Shown here in pieces: positions 1-7,482 of a stretch of DNA of 12,962 nucleotides. The stretch's first letter is position 1. Each line of letters opens with the position of its first letter. The stretch covers positions 1-12,962 of the forward strand of contig JABMMH010000107.1 of NCBI GenBank assembly GCA_013205645.1, in the 5' to 3' direction. The notes under the pieces are model-generated. The model searched no databases and had not been told where the DNA came from. It worked only from the letters and a program-made list of their open reading frames with translations. The position numbers were made by a program, and so were the translations under genes. Source of the stretch: Polaromonas sp. GTDB lineage: Bacteria; Pseudomonadota; Gammaproteobacteria; Burkholderiales; Burkholderiaceae_C.

Positions 1-224
1 ACGCAAGCGCTGTTGGGTATCACGTCGCTCAGGGTGATATTGCCGACGAAACGCGCCCGCACAGGCCCGGCTTTGACGAGCAAGCGCACATGGCGCTCGG
101 TCGGCGACGTGATCTCGACGGCTTCGCAACCGGGGATGCATTGCATCAGACAGCGCTCGTCATTCAGTGCCTGCCAGACGCTTTCACGTGGGGCGGCGAT
201 GCGGACTTCTCCAGTCAATTCCAT
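1..224 (-). CDS. coxG: CoxG-family (SRPBCC fold) protein, partial (N-terminal 74 residues)
   Basis: The leftward reading frame opens at an ATG whose first base is 224 and stays open to the window edge, so the C-terminal part is missing. The protein begins MELTGEVRIAAPRESVWQAL and continues with a CIPGCE motif near residues 29-34. This is the typical start of CoxG, the SRPBCC/polyketide-cyclase-like protein encoded with CO-dehydrogenase-type molybdenum hydroxylases. Known members are linked to membrane attachment or maturation of such hydroxylases, and relatives sit in aromatic and N-heterocycle degradation clusters. An AAGGA ribosome binding site lies five bases before the start. It is divergent from the TetR gene across 83 bases. 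The expected large, medium and small hydroxylase subunits would lie left of the window and cannot be seen. The family call is fairly secure; the partner enzyme is inference. Confidence 0.75.
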   Translation of the reverse strand, partial: MELTGEVRIAAPRESVWQALNDERCLMQCIPGCEAVEITSPTERHVRLLVKAGPVRARFVGNITLSDVIPNSAC

Positions 225-307
225 GGCAATCCTTGTTTGGACAGTGTGTCGTGAATGGCTTGTTGGGTGCAGCTGCCACAGTGTTTTTGAACTGAGGGTT
301 TGCACCA
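225..307. promoter_or_regulatory. Divergent control region between coxG-like gene and TetR operon
   Basis: These 83 bases separate two divergent genes and must carry the leftward signals for the CoxG gene and probably the promoter of the rightward operon. Visible elements are a direct repeat ACAGTGT at 241-247 and 278-284, a short inverted repeat GACA-GTG-TGTC at 240-250 overlapping the first copy, and the palindrome GCAGCTGC at 269-276. A TTGGACA at 237-243 resembles a -35 box, but no convincing -10 follows. A TetR-type regulator next to its own divergent promoter commonly binds such a region. The actual operator is not identified. Confidence 0.4.
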
Positions 308-1096
308 ATGATCTTATTTACCAAGCGTTCAACAATGCTACCCATGGAAGACGCATCGGTAAATAGGGCTTTGCCTAGGGCAAACCCTCAAGCCCTACCA
401 ATTGAGACGCCGGCAGCCCGCAAGCGCATGTCGGCGCAGGAGCGCGAGCGCCAGATCGTCGATGGCGCGATCCAGTTTTTTGCGCGCCATGGCTTTGATG
501 CGCAGTTGCGTGACTTGGCCAAAAGCATGGGTGTGACCCATACGCTGCTGTATCACTACTTTCCAGACAAGCAGGCCTTGATTGACCGCGTTTATGTCGA
601 GGTGTTCGAGGGTTGCTGGAAACCTGAATGGGAAAAGTGGTTGGACGACCCAGCGCTCAGCTGCGAGGACAAATTCACTCGCTTTTATATTGACTACGCA
701 GCGACTGTTTTGACCCATGACTTTGTGCGCATCTTGATTTTTTCGGGGCTGGCAGACCAGACCATCACCAACCGGTTCTTTGAGTTGCTGCGCGAGCGAC
801 TGTTCCCGCGGCTGATTCGTGAGACCCGCCGCTTCAGAAGCCTGAAGAGTCGCGCGCAAGCCACCGTGGCTGAGCATGAGTTGTTGATGGGCCTGCACGG
901 CAGTATTTTTTACATTGGCGTGCGCCGCTGGGTTTACAACCAAGCGGTTCACAGCCAATCAACGCAAGCTTTCGACCCAGAGGTCATTCGCAACCAAGTG
1001 CGAGGCTACCTGCAGGCAAGCCTGTCGCTGGGCAGCGCTGCTGCCTCTTCTGCTTCTCAACGCAAACCCTTGAAGGAGTCCCCGCCATGGCCCTGA
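308..1096 (+). CDS. TetR-family transcriptional regulator
   Basis: This 262-residue protein has a TetR-type DNA-binding domain at about residues 43-100. A helix-turn-helix spans roughly 66-88 and ends in the characteristic LLYHYFPDK stretch, followed by a long helical ligand-binding region. About 40 residues, rich in proline and arginine, precede the domain, which is long for the family. The start at 308 is preferred because GAGGG at 294-298 lies nine bases upstream; in-frame ATGs at 335, 344 and 428 lack a clear ribosome binding site. The gene ends ten bases inside the downstream VOC gene, so the two are co-transcribed. It probably represses its own operon and possibly the divergent CoxG gene, released by the pathway substrate or an intermediate. 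The effector is unknown. Confidence 0.88.
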   Translation: MILFTKRSTMLPMEDASVNRALPRANPQALPIETPAARKRMSAQERERQIVDGAIQFFARHGFDAQLRDLAKSMGVTHTLLYHYFPDKQALIDRVYVEVFEGCWKPEWEKWLDDPALSCEDKFTRFYIDYAATVLTHDFVRILIFSGLADQTITNRFFELLRERLFPRLIRETRRFRSLKSRAQATVAEHELLMGLHGSIFYIGVRRWVYNQAVHSQSTQAFDPEVIRNQVRGYLQASLSLGSAAASSASQRKPLKESPPWP

Positions 1097-1539
1097 CGCT
1101 GAACCACTTTTCCATCCGCACGCTTGACATGGAGACGACGCGTCGTTTTTATGTGAACGTGCTGGGCTTGACGGTCGGCCCACGACCTGCATTTCCGTTC
1201 CCAGGAATTTGGCTTTACCGCGGTGACCATGCCGAAGTGGGCAACGCCGTGGTGCACGTGATCGGCATGGATGCCAACGACCCGGTCGGTTTGAAAAATT
1301 ACTTGGGCGACCGTGACGTGTCGTCGCTCAGCGGCAGTGGATCGGTAGACCATATCGCTTTTTTTGCGGATGGCTTGAGTGCGATGCTGGCCCACTTGAA
1401 AACGCAGGGTGTGGCCGCACGCGAACGAACAGTGCCTTCGATTGGTTTGCATCAGTTGTTTTTGGACGATCCCAACGGCGTGGTGATCGAGCTCAACTAC
1501 CCGAATGCGGAAAAGCAGGCCGTGGACGCTGCGGTCTGA
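1087..1539 (+). CDS. VOC-superfamily (glyoxalase/bleomycin-resistance/dioxygenase fold) protein
   Basis: This 150-residue protein has two beta-alpha-beta-beta-beta modules typical of the vicinal oxygen chelate superfamily. The first module opens with LNHFSIRT, including H7, and the second with VDHIAFF, including H89, ending in GVVIELNYP with E135. H7, H57, H89 and E135 fall where metal ligands lie in the family, so a divalent-metal enzyme is likely. Superfamily members include glyoxalases, isomerases and extradiol ring-cleaving dioxygenases; the reaction cannot be assigned from sequence alone. AAGGAG at 1073-1078 sits eight bases before the ATG. The gene overlaps the TetR gene and abuts the hydroxylase gene with no gap, so its product probably acts on the same pathway, for example on the hydroxylated ring or a ring-opened product. 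Confidence 0.82.
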   Translation: MALTLNHFSIRTLDMETTRRFYVNVLGLTVGPRPAFPFPGIWLYRGDHAEVGNAVVHVIGMDANDPVGLKNYLGDRDVSSLSGSGSVDHIAFFADGLSAMLAHLKTQGVAARERTVPSIGLHQLFLDDPNGVVIELNYPNAEKQAVDAAV

Positions 1540-2817
1540 ATGTCAAAAATTCTCATCATCGGCGGTTCATTGGGTGGTCTGCTCGCCGCCAATGTGTTGC
1601 ACCGTGAAGGCCACGACGTTTGCGTGCTCGAAAAGGCCCGCGGTTCGATGGACGGTCGTGGCGCTGGCATCGTCACGCACGACGCCTTGTTCGCCGGCTT
1701 GCAACGTGCTGGTCTAGACGGCGCTGAGGCGCTCGGTGTTCAGGTGCAGCAACGTGTGGCGCTGGATGTTCAGGGTCAAGAGGTCGCCCTGCTGGAGATG
1801 CCTCAAATCTTGACGTCGTGGAGCCGGCTTTACGACGTTCTGCATCAGTTGTTGCCGGCTGAACGGTATGTACAAGGTGTGACGGTTCAGTCAGTCGACA
1901 ACGACGCGGCTGGCGCTGTGGTGCATGCTTCGACGGTTGAGGGCGTCAAGACTTGGAATGCTGACCTGGTGATTGCCAGCGACGGCATTCGCTCCGCCGT
2001 GCGACAACAACTTGCGCCTCAGGTTCAACCGCAATACGCGGGTTACGTGGCATGGCGTGGGGTCTGTGATGAGTCCGTGTTGTCAGAGCGCACGCTGAAA
2101 AGTGTTTTTGAAAAGTTTGGCTTCGGCCTGCCTGCGGGTGAGCAGATCATTGGTTACCCGGTGGCCGGGCAGGGCAACGACACGCGCCCAGGCCACCGCG
2201 CCTACAACTTTGTTTGGTATCGCGCGGCGAGCCAGGCGACGCTTGGCGCTCTGTTGACCGATGCGGATGGCAACCATTACCAAGGCGGCATTCCGCCAAA
2301 CAAAGTGGATTGGCGTCATATCGCTGACATGCGCCAAGCGGCTCGCGCACTGCTGGCGCCGCAGTTTGCCGAGATGATTGAAAAAACGGCGCAGCCTTTT
2401 TTGCAGCCCATCTACGATGTTTGCTCTGATCGGTTGGCCTTTGGCCGTGTCGGTTTGATGGGCGACGCGTCCTTTGTCGCTAGACCGCACATCGGCATGG
2501 GCGTGACCAAGGCGGCGCAAGATGCCGTGGCGTTAGCCGATGCCATTGGTGAGCACGGTGCCACGCCGCAAGCTTTGCTGGCGTATGAGAAAACACGTTT
2601 GCCCGAGGGCCAAGCGGCCGTTGCGCGTGCGCGCTGGCTGGGTGCCTATATGCAGGCGCAAACCAATGCGCCCAGTGCGCAGCAGGCTGGCCGAAGTGCG
2701 CATGACGTGGTGTCTGAGACCGCCATTGATTTAGGCCGCTACGGCCACCTGACATCCTTTCCCGGGGCGGCAGCGTACCGCCCCGATTTTGCCGCGGTCA
2801 CATCGACCATTTTTTGA
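1540..2817 (+). CDS. FAD-dependent aromatic-ring monooxygenase, 2,6-dihydroxypyridine 3-monooxygenase-like
   Basis: This 425-residue flavoprotein belongs to the single-component aromatic hydroxylases (class A, p-hydroxybenzoate hydroxylase type), which use NAD(P)H and O2 to hydroxylate an activated ring. The N-terminal dinucleotide-binding fold contains GGSLGG at 8-13 and E31. A DG motif lies at 148-149 (ASDGIRSAVR), and the second FAD motif GDA at 308-310 is followed by RPHIGMGVTKAAQDA. The stretches YAGYVAWRGV (167-175), IIGYPVAG (203-210) and NFVWY (223-227) closely resemble what I recall of Arthrobacter 2,6-dihydroxypyridine 3-hydroxylase; some urate, salicylate and hydroxynicotinate hydroxylases share parts. 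Length is slightly above the roughly 400 of that enzyme. The ATG follows the VOC stop directly with no strong ribosome binding site of its own, suggesting translational coupling. The substrate is inferred to be a hydroxylated N-heteroaromatic or related ring. Confidence 0.85.
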   Translation: MSKILIIGGSLGGLLAANVLHREGHDVCVLEKARGSMDGRGAGIVTHDALFAGLQRAGLDGAEALGVQVQQRVALDVQGQEVALLEMPQILTSWSRLYDVLHQLLPAERYVQGVTVQSVDNDAAGAVVHASTVEGVKTWNADLVIASDGIRSAVRQQLAPQVQPQYAGYVAWRGVCDESVLSERTLKSVFEKFGFGLPAGEQIIGYPVAGQGNDTRPGHRAYNFVWYRAASQATLGALLTDADGNHYQGGIPPNKVDWRHIADMRQAARALLAPQFAEMIEKTAQPFLQPIYDVCSDRLAFGRVGLMGDASFVARPHIGMGVTKAAQDAVALADAIGEHGATPQALLAYEKTRLPEGQAAVARARWLGAYMQAQTNAPSAQQAGRSAHDVVSETAIDLGRYGHLTSFPGAAAYRPDFAAVTSTIF

Positions 2818-2845
2818 TTCTTTGATACCTTCTTAGGAGACATTC

Positions 2846-4102
2846 GTGAGCCATCAAGATTCCAACCACGTCACCGCGGCCAATCGCCGTCAACTGCTTC
2901 AACTCGGTGCCGCAGGCGCTGCGCTGGGCACCGCCCCTTTCTTGTTCAATATCGCCAGCGCGCAGACGGCGACGATCAAGATTGGCTTTCCTGTCCCCTT
3001 GACGGGCGCCTTTTCTGCGGAAGCACAAGACCAGGTGCGTGCTGCAGAGATCGCCATCAAGGAGTTCAATGACGCTGGCGGTTTCAATGGCCGCAGTGCT
3101 GAACTGCTGGTTCGTGACGACAAGCTCAACCCTGGCGAAGCGGCAACACGAACACTCGAACTGATCGAAAAAGACAAGGTCGATTTCATCGTTGGTTCGC
3201 TGTCGGCAGCCACGCAGTTGTCGATCAACGCGGTCACCCGCGAGCGTAAGATCATCTTCAATTCGATCAGCCAGTCGGACGCGATCAATGAAGTCAAAGA
3301 CTGGAGCCCTTACACCTTTCACGAGGCGCTCAATCCGCACATGACGGCCGGCGCAGTGGCGCGTTATGCCTTCCCCAAGTTTGGCAAGCGTGTGGTGTAC
3401 CTGACCGCAGATTACGCCTACGGTCACGAGATGGTGCGTGGTTTTGAGCGTGCCGGGAAAACGCTGGGCGCGACGACGTTGGCTGATATTCGGCACCCGA
3501 TCGGCGCTGCCGACTATTCATCGTTTTTACCGCGTATCCAGTCGCTGAAACCTGATGTCTTGGTGATGTGCAACTTCGGCCGCGATCTGGTGAACTCGGT
3601 CAAGCAAGCGACCGACTTTGGTCTGAAAGAAAAGACCCGCATCATCGCGCCTGTGCTGCTTTACACCTCACGACAAGCTGGCGGTGCAGACGCCTTTGAC
3701 GGCGTGGTCGGCGGCACATCTTATTACTGGGGCATGGAAGACACTGTGCCGGCGGCCAAGGCCTTCAACGACAAGTTCCGCAAAGCCCACGGTGGTGCTG
3801 TGCCGTCGGATTACGGCGCGCTGGGTTACGCCGGTATTCGCAGTGTCTTGCAGGGCATGATGCTCGCCAAGTCAACCGATTCCCTCAAGGTCAGCGAAGC
3901 CATGGGCCAGATGAAATACAACTGGTACAAGGGCGATCAGTACTTTCGCAAGTGTGACCATCAGTCGGTTCAGTCGGTCATCATCGTCGAGTCGAAGTCC
4001 AAGGGCATGAAGGACAAAAACGATGTGTTCAAGATCGTCGGGATGGAGAACCCCAACGAAGCCAACTTGCGCAGTTGCACGGAACTCGGCCACAAGGCCT
4101 GA
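2846..4102 (+). CDS. livK: ABC transporter periplasmic substrate-binding protein, Leu/Ile/Val-binding (Peripla_BP_6) type
   Basis: This 418-residue binding protein captures substrate in the periplasm for the importer encoded just downstream. The N-terminus carries twin arginines (R14-R15, NRRQLLQL) and an alanine-rich hydrophobic stretch ending in IASAQ, with likely cleavage after A39. This resembles a Tat signal peptide, as is frequent in this family. The mature protein starts TIKIGFPVPLTGAFS, the usual type I fold opening, and includes DYAYGHE near 189-195. C370 (FRKCDHQ) and C411 could form a disulfide near the C-terminus. The start is GTG at 2846, with AGGAG at 2835-2839 six bases upstream. 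Although the family is named for branched-chain amino acids, many members bind aromatic acids, amides or urea. The neighbouring hydroxylase suggests an aromatic ligand here, which is inference. Confidence 0.9.
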   Translation: MSHQDSNHVTAANRRQLLQLGAAGAALGTAPFLFNIASAQTATIKIGFPVPLTGAFSAEAQDQVRAAEIAIKEFNDAGGFNGRSAELLVRDDKLNPGEAATRTLELIEKDKVDFIVGSLSAATQLSINAVTRERKIIFNSISQSDAINEVKDWSPYTFHEALNPHMTAGAVARYAFPKFGKRVVYLTADYAYGHEMVRGFERAGKTLGATTLADIRHPIGAADYSSFLPRIQSLKPDVLVMCNFGRDLVNSVKQATDFGLKEKTRIIAPVLLYTSRQAGGADAFDGVVGGTSYYWGMEDTVPAAKAFNDKFRKAHGGAVPSDYGALGYAGIRSVLQGMMLAKSTDSLKVSEAMGQMKYNWYKGDQYFRKCDHQSVQSVIIVESKSKGMKDKNDVFKIVGMENPNEANLRSCTELGHKA

Positions 4103-4122
4103 CGTCCAAAGGAGAGTGCCCC

Positions 4123-5007
4123 GTGCTTGACATCACCCCTTCCTTGTTCATGTTGCAGCTGATGACGGGCATCGCCCTTGGGGCGATTTACGCCCTGTTG
4201 GCGATTGGCCTGTCGCTGATCTTCGGCATGCTGACCGTGGTGAATTTTGCCCACGGGGCATTCTTTATGGTGGGCGCTTTTTTAGGCGTTTATTTTTGGG
4301 AGTTGACCGGTAGTTTCTGGCTCAGCTTGGTCATCGCGCCGCTGGTGGTGGGTGCCATCGGTTTGGTGGCCGAACGCTTTTTGGTCAGACCTTTGTATGG
4401 GCGCGGCATTGACTACCCGCTGCTGCTGACCTTTGGCCTGTCATATGTCTTGATTGACGTGGTGCGCGCCTTGTTCGGTATTGAAGGGGTGCAGTCGTCC
4501 ACGCCTGCGTCGTTGCGCGGCGCAGTTGATCTCGGCTTTGGCCATTTCCCGTTGTACCGCTTGTTCTTGATTGGCGCGACGGCAGCTGTGGTGCTGGCGC
4601 TCTGGCTGTTCTTGGAAAAAACACGCTATGGCTTGATCATTCGCGCCGGTTCGCGTGACTCAGAAATCGTCCGCGTGTTGGGCGTGGACATCACCAAGGT
4701 CTGGTGGTTGGTGTTTGGTTTGGGCACCGCCATTGCCGGCTTGTCGGGGGTGCTGGCTGCGCCGACAAGGGCGGTGAATCCGGAGATGGGGATTCACGTT
4801 CTGGCCGAGGCCTTTGTGGTGACCGTTGTCGGTGGCATGGGTTCGCTGCCTGGTGCGGTGGTCGCTGGACTGCTGGTGGGCATCGTCTTTAGCATGACCG
4901 CCTTGTTGGCGCCGGCGTACGCTGAGATGTCGATTTTTGTGCTGATGGCCTTGGTGTTGCTGGTGCGGCCGCAGGGATTTTTCGGCAAAGCGGGAGCTCT
5001 CGGATGA
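4123..5007 (+). CDS. livH: Branched-chain amino acid-type ABC transporter permease LivH
   Basis: This inner-membrane permease of 294 residues has about eight hydrophobic segments. It shows the LivH signatures VVNFAHGAFFMVGAF near 39-53, a cytoplasmic ATPase-contact loop TRYGLIIRAGSRD near 167-179, and VVGGMGSLPGAVVAG near 235-249. I chose the GTG at 4123 because AAAGGAG at 4108-4114 lies eight bases before it and the protein then begins at the usual point for LivH. A longer frame from TTG at 4075 would overlap the binding-protein gene and add 16 non-conserved residues. The stop overlaps the next gene in an ATGA junction. It forms the translocation channel with LivM. Confidence 0.92.
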   Translation: MLDITPSLFMLQLMTGIALGAIYALLAIGLSLIFGMLTVVNFAHGAFFMVGAFLGVYFWELTGSFWLSLVIAPLVVGAIGLVAERFLVRPLYGRGIDYPLLLTFGLSYVLIDVVRALFGIEGVQSSTPASLRGAVDLGFGHFPLYRLFLIGATAAVVLALWLFLEKTRYGLIIRAGSRDSEIVRVLGVDITKVWWLVFGLGTAIAGLSGVLAAPTRAVNPEMGIHVLAEAFVVTVVGGMGSLPGAVVAGLLVGIVFSMTALLAPAYAEMSIFVLMALVLLVRPQGFFGKAGALG

Positions 5008-5981
5008 CGCTGCATTCACTTGTCAATGGCATCGCTCGCTACCGTGTCGCGTCTGCCCTGCTGTTTCTGTTGATATTCCCGTTGTTGATGCCGTATGAAG
5101 CTTTGGCGATCAACATTCTGATTTATGGTTTGTTCGCTGTTGGCTTCAACCTTGTGTTTGGTTACACCGGCATGCTGTCGTTCGGGCATGCGTCATTTTT
5201 GGGCGTTGGCAGTTATTTGACCGGCATTGCCATGGTTCACTTTGGTTTGCATTGGATACCCGCCATCTTCGTTGGCGTGCTGGCGTCTCTGGTGGCCGGG
5301 CTGTTCGTCGGTTATCTGGCGATCCGCACGCGGGGCATCTATTTTTCGATGGTGACCTTGGCGCTGGGCCAAGTCATTTATTACGCGTTCTACAAAGCCG
5401 AGCGCTGGACGGGTGGCGAAAACGGCCTACGTGGTGTCAATGCGGAGGTGATCGAGCTGTTTGGCTTGCGCATCGACTTTCTAAATCCGCTCACCAAGTA
5501 CTACATCATCTGGATGTTTGTCGCCTTGGCTTTGTGGTTAGTGTCGCGCATCTTGGCGTCGCCTTTTGGCTCGGTGATTGAATCGATTCGAGAAAACGAA
5601 AAGAGAACCGTCGCTTGCGGTTACGACGTAGCGCGCGCCAAGCTGCTGATCTTTGTGATTTCTGCCGGTGTTTGTGGGCTGGCCGGCGCCTTGCGCGCCT
5701 TGCATTTGTCGGTGGTGCCGGTGGATTCGCTGCATTATCTGCAGTCGGGGCAGGTCGTGATGATGACGTTGCTGGGCGGCATGGGCAGCTTTTTCGGTCC
5801 TTTCGTTGGCGCGGGTGTTTTTCTCTACTTTGAAGATATTGCGACCAATGTGACCCGGTATTGGATGGGCGCTGTTGGACTGCTGTTTATGGCCTTGATC
5901 TTGTTTTTTCCGCGTGGCATTTGGGGCAGCCTGATGCACCAACTCAAACAACGCGGCATGCTGCAGGGAGATCGCGAATGA
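5004..5981 (+). CDS. livM: Branched-chain amino acid-type ABC transporter permease LivM
   Basis: This second permease, of 325 residues, has multiple hydrophobic segments. Motifs typical of LivM are GYTGMLSFGHASFLGVGSY at 53-71, TRGIYFSMVTLALGQ at 109-123, the predicted ATPase-coupling loop with SIRENEKRTVACGYD at 194-208, and LLGGMGSFFGP at 256-266. The ATG overlaps the livH stop by four bases (ATGA), as does its own stop with livG, giving tight translational coupling that favours equal amounts of the transporter subunits. It pairs with LivH to form the membrane channel. Confidence 0.92.
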   Translation: MTLHSLVNGIARYRVASALLFLLIFPLLMPYEALAINILIYGLFAVGFNLVFGYTGMLSFGHASFLGVGSYLTGIAMVHFGLHWIPAIFVGVLASLVAGLFVGYLAIRTRGIYFSMVTLALGQVIYYAFYKAERWTGGENGLRGVNAEVIELFGLRIDFLNPLTKYYIIWMFVALALWLVSRILASPFGSVIESIRENEKRTVACGYDVARAKLLIFVISAGVCGLAGALRALHLSVVPVDSLHYLQSGQVVMMTLLGGMGSFFGPFVGAGVFLYFEDIATNVTRYWMGAVGLLFMALILFFPRGIWGSLMHQLKQRGMLQGDRE

Positions 5982-6724
5982 TGCCGTCGCCACTGATTGA
6001 AGTGCGCAACGTGAGCTTGCACTTCGGGCATTTCAAAGCCCTGTCGAATGTCTCCGTCAGCTTTGCCACGAACCAGCTCACCGCCATCATTGGCCCGAAC
6101 GGCGCGGGCAAGAGTACGTTTTTCAATGTCTTGAGTGGCGCCTTGTCGCCGACCACTGGACAAGTTTTGTTTGAGGGTCAAGACATCACGCCCCTGAAAG
6201 CGCATGAGTATGCGCGGCGCGGTATCGCCAAAAGTTTTCAGATCACCAATGTTTTCAAGCAGCTCAGCGTGCACGAAAACGTCCGGGTTGCGGCGCAGAT
6301 GCGTTATGCGCGCTACGAGCTGTTCAAGCCGCGTGCTTCGTTCAAGCAAGCCATTGAAGAGGCCGATGCGTTGCTAAGCCGCGTGGGCCTAGCGGCCTTG
6401 CGCAACAAGACGGTGGCTGATTTGGCGCATGGCCAACAACGTTCGCTTGAAATCGCCATGGCGCTGGCGGCTGAGCCCAAGCTCTTGCTGATGGACGAAC
6501 CGACCGCCGGCATGTCGCCCGAAGAAACGACGGCCATGATGGCCTTGATCACGGAGCTCGCCAAAGAGCGCACCGTGGTGCTGGTAGAGCACAAGATGAA
6601 GCTGGTGATGGGCATCTGTGAGCGCTTGATCGTGCTGCACCACGGTGAGTTTTTGGCGCAAGGCACGGCCGATGAAATCCGCAACAACGACGAAGTTCGC
6701 CGTGTTTATTTGGGTCAGGGTTGA
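5978..6724 (+). CDS. livG: ABC transporter ATP-binding protein LivG
   Basis: This 248-residue ATPase powers the importer from the cytoplasmic side. It carries the Walker A GPNGAGKST (39-47), a Q-loop glutamine at 88 (SFQITN), the LivG-style signature LAHGQQR (149-155), Walker B LLLMDEP (169-175) followed by TAGMSP, and an H-loop histidine at 205 (VEHKM). A GGGAG at 5966-5970 lies seven bases before the ATG at 5978; a second ATG follows immediately at 5981 and could also serve. The frame extends upstream to 5861, but that part lies inside livM and looks unlike LivG. The first ATG overlaps the livM stop by four bases. Confidence 0.92.
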   Translation: MMPSPLIEVRNVSLHFGHFKALSNVSVSFATNQLTAIIGPNGAGKSTFFNVLSGALSPTTGQVLFEGQDITPLKAHEYARRGIAKSFQITNVFKQLSVHENVRVAAQMRYARYELFKPRASFKQAIEEADALLSRVGLAALRNKTVADLAHGQQRSLEIAMALAAEPKLLLMDEPTAGMSPEETTAMMALITELAKERTVVLVEHKMKLVMGICERLIVLHHGEFLAQGTADEIRNNDEVRRVYLGQG

Positions 6725-6726
6725 AG

Positions 6727-7446
6727 ATGAAAAAGACGCCATTGCTTGACGTGCAAGATTTGAATGCTTGGTACGACCGTAGTCACGTGGTTCAAAACGT
6801 GTCTTTTCATGTGAACGCCGGCGAGATTGTCACCCTGATGGGTCGCAACGGCGCCGGCAAAACCACGACCTTGCGCACGTTGATGGGTTTGCTGTCGCGC
6901 TGCAAGGGTCGGGTCCTGTTTGACGGCCAGGAATTGCTGTCGCAACCGGCTCACGTGCGTTTTCATTTGGGCTTGGCCTACGTGCCGGAAGACCGGCGTA
7001 TTGTGCCGTCCTTGACGGTGCGTGAGAACTTGCAACTCGGGCTGCTGGCCAGTCACAAGAAGGTGGACATTGATGCGCGCATTGACGTCATCGCGGAAAC
7101 ATTCCCGCGCTTGAAGGAGCGCTTGTCACAAGAAGCAACGTCGATGTCTGGCGGGGAACAGCAAATGCTGGCGATTGCGCGGGCCATGATGGCTGAGCCG
7201 CGGATGATTTTGCTCGACGAACCTTCCGAGGGCATCATGCCAGTACTGGTCGACGAAATGTTCGAGCTGTTCGCACGCATGAAGGCGACCGGCGTCACCT
7301 TGCTGTTGGTTGAGCAAAACGTCTCGCGTGCGCTGGCGGTGTCAGACCGCGCTTACATCCTCGACCAAGGGCTTATCGTCCACGAAGGGACGGCACAAGC
7401 CTTGTTGGCCGACGATGAAATTCAGAACAAATACTGCGCGGTGTGA
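6727..7446 (+). CDS. livF: ABC transporter ATP-binding protein LivF
   Basis: This 239-residue protein is the second ATPase and the partner of LivG. It has Walker A GRNGAGKTT (39-47), signature MSGGEQQ (140-146), Walker B MILLDEP (160-166) followed by SEGIMP, and a glutamine (LVEQN, Q197) at the usual H-loop position, as is normal for LivF. The ATG at 6727 is two bases after the livG stop, with AGGG-like bases about six upstream. An in-frame TTG at 6721 overlapping the livG stop is an alternative that would add two residues. It is the last gene of the run; no intrinsic terminator with a T-tract follows before the converging metK. Confidence 0.92.
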   Translation: MKKTPLLDVQDLNAWYDRSHVVQNVSFHVNAGEIVTLMGRNGAGKTTTLRTLMGLLSRCKGRVLFDGQELLSQPAHVRFHLGLAYVPEDRRIVPSLTVRENLQLGLLASHKKVDIDARIDVIAETFPRLKERLSQEATSMSGGEQQMLAIARAMMAEPRMILLDEPSEGIMPVLVDEMFELFARMKATGVTLLLVEQNVSRALAVSDRAYILDQGLIVHEGTAQALLADDEIQNKYCAV

Positions 7447-7453
7447 CGGCTTA

Positions 7454-7482
7454 GCGTTGGTTCAGCCTTTCAAACCAGCCGC
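7454..7482. other. Imperfect inverted repeat across the livF/metK convergent junction
   Basis: The arms GCGTTGGTT (7454-7462) and AACCAGCCGC (7473-7482) can pair with one G-T wobble and one bulged base around a ten-base loop. The structure overlaps the metK stop codon and fills most of the 15-base gap between livF and metK. It has no T-tract on either strand, so it is at best a weak or 3'-end stabilising hairpin. Confidence 0.3.

Noticed and set aside
13..366. Rightward open frame of 117 codons at the left edge
   Set aside because: It is antisense to the recognisable CoxG frame and runs into the TetR gene; its protein resembles nothing I know.
2798..3496. Leftward open frame of 232 codons opposite the binding-protein gene
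   Set aside because: It lies wholly opposite a strongly supported gene, and long antisense frames are common in GC-rich sequence; no domain is visible.
5861..5977. N-terminal extension of LivG from an upstream start
   Set aside because: The added 39 residues lie within livM and do not resemble LivG; the ATG at 5978 has a ribosome binding site and family-like start.
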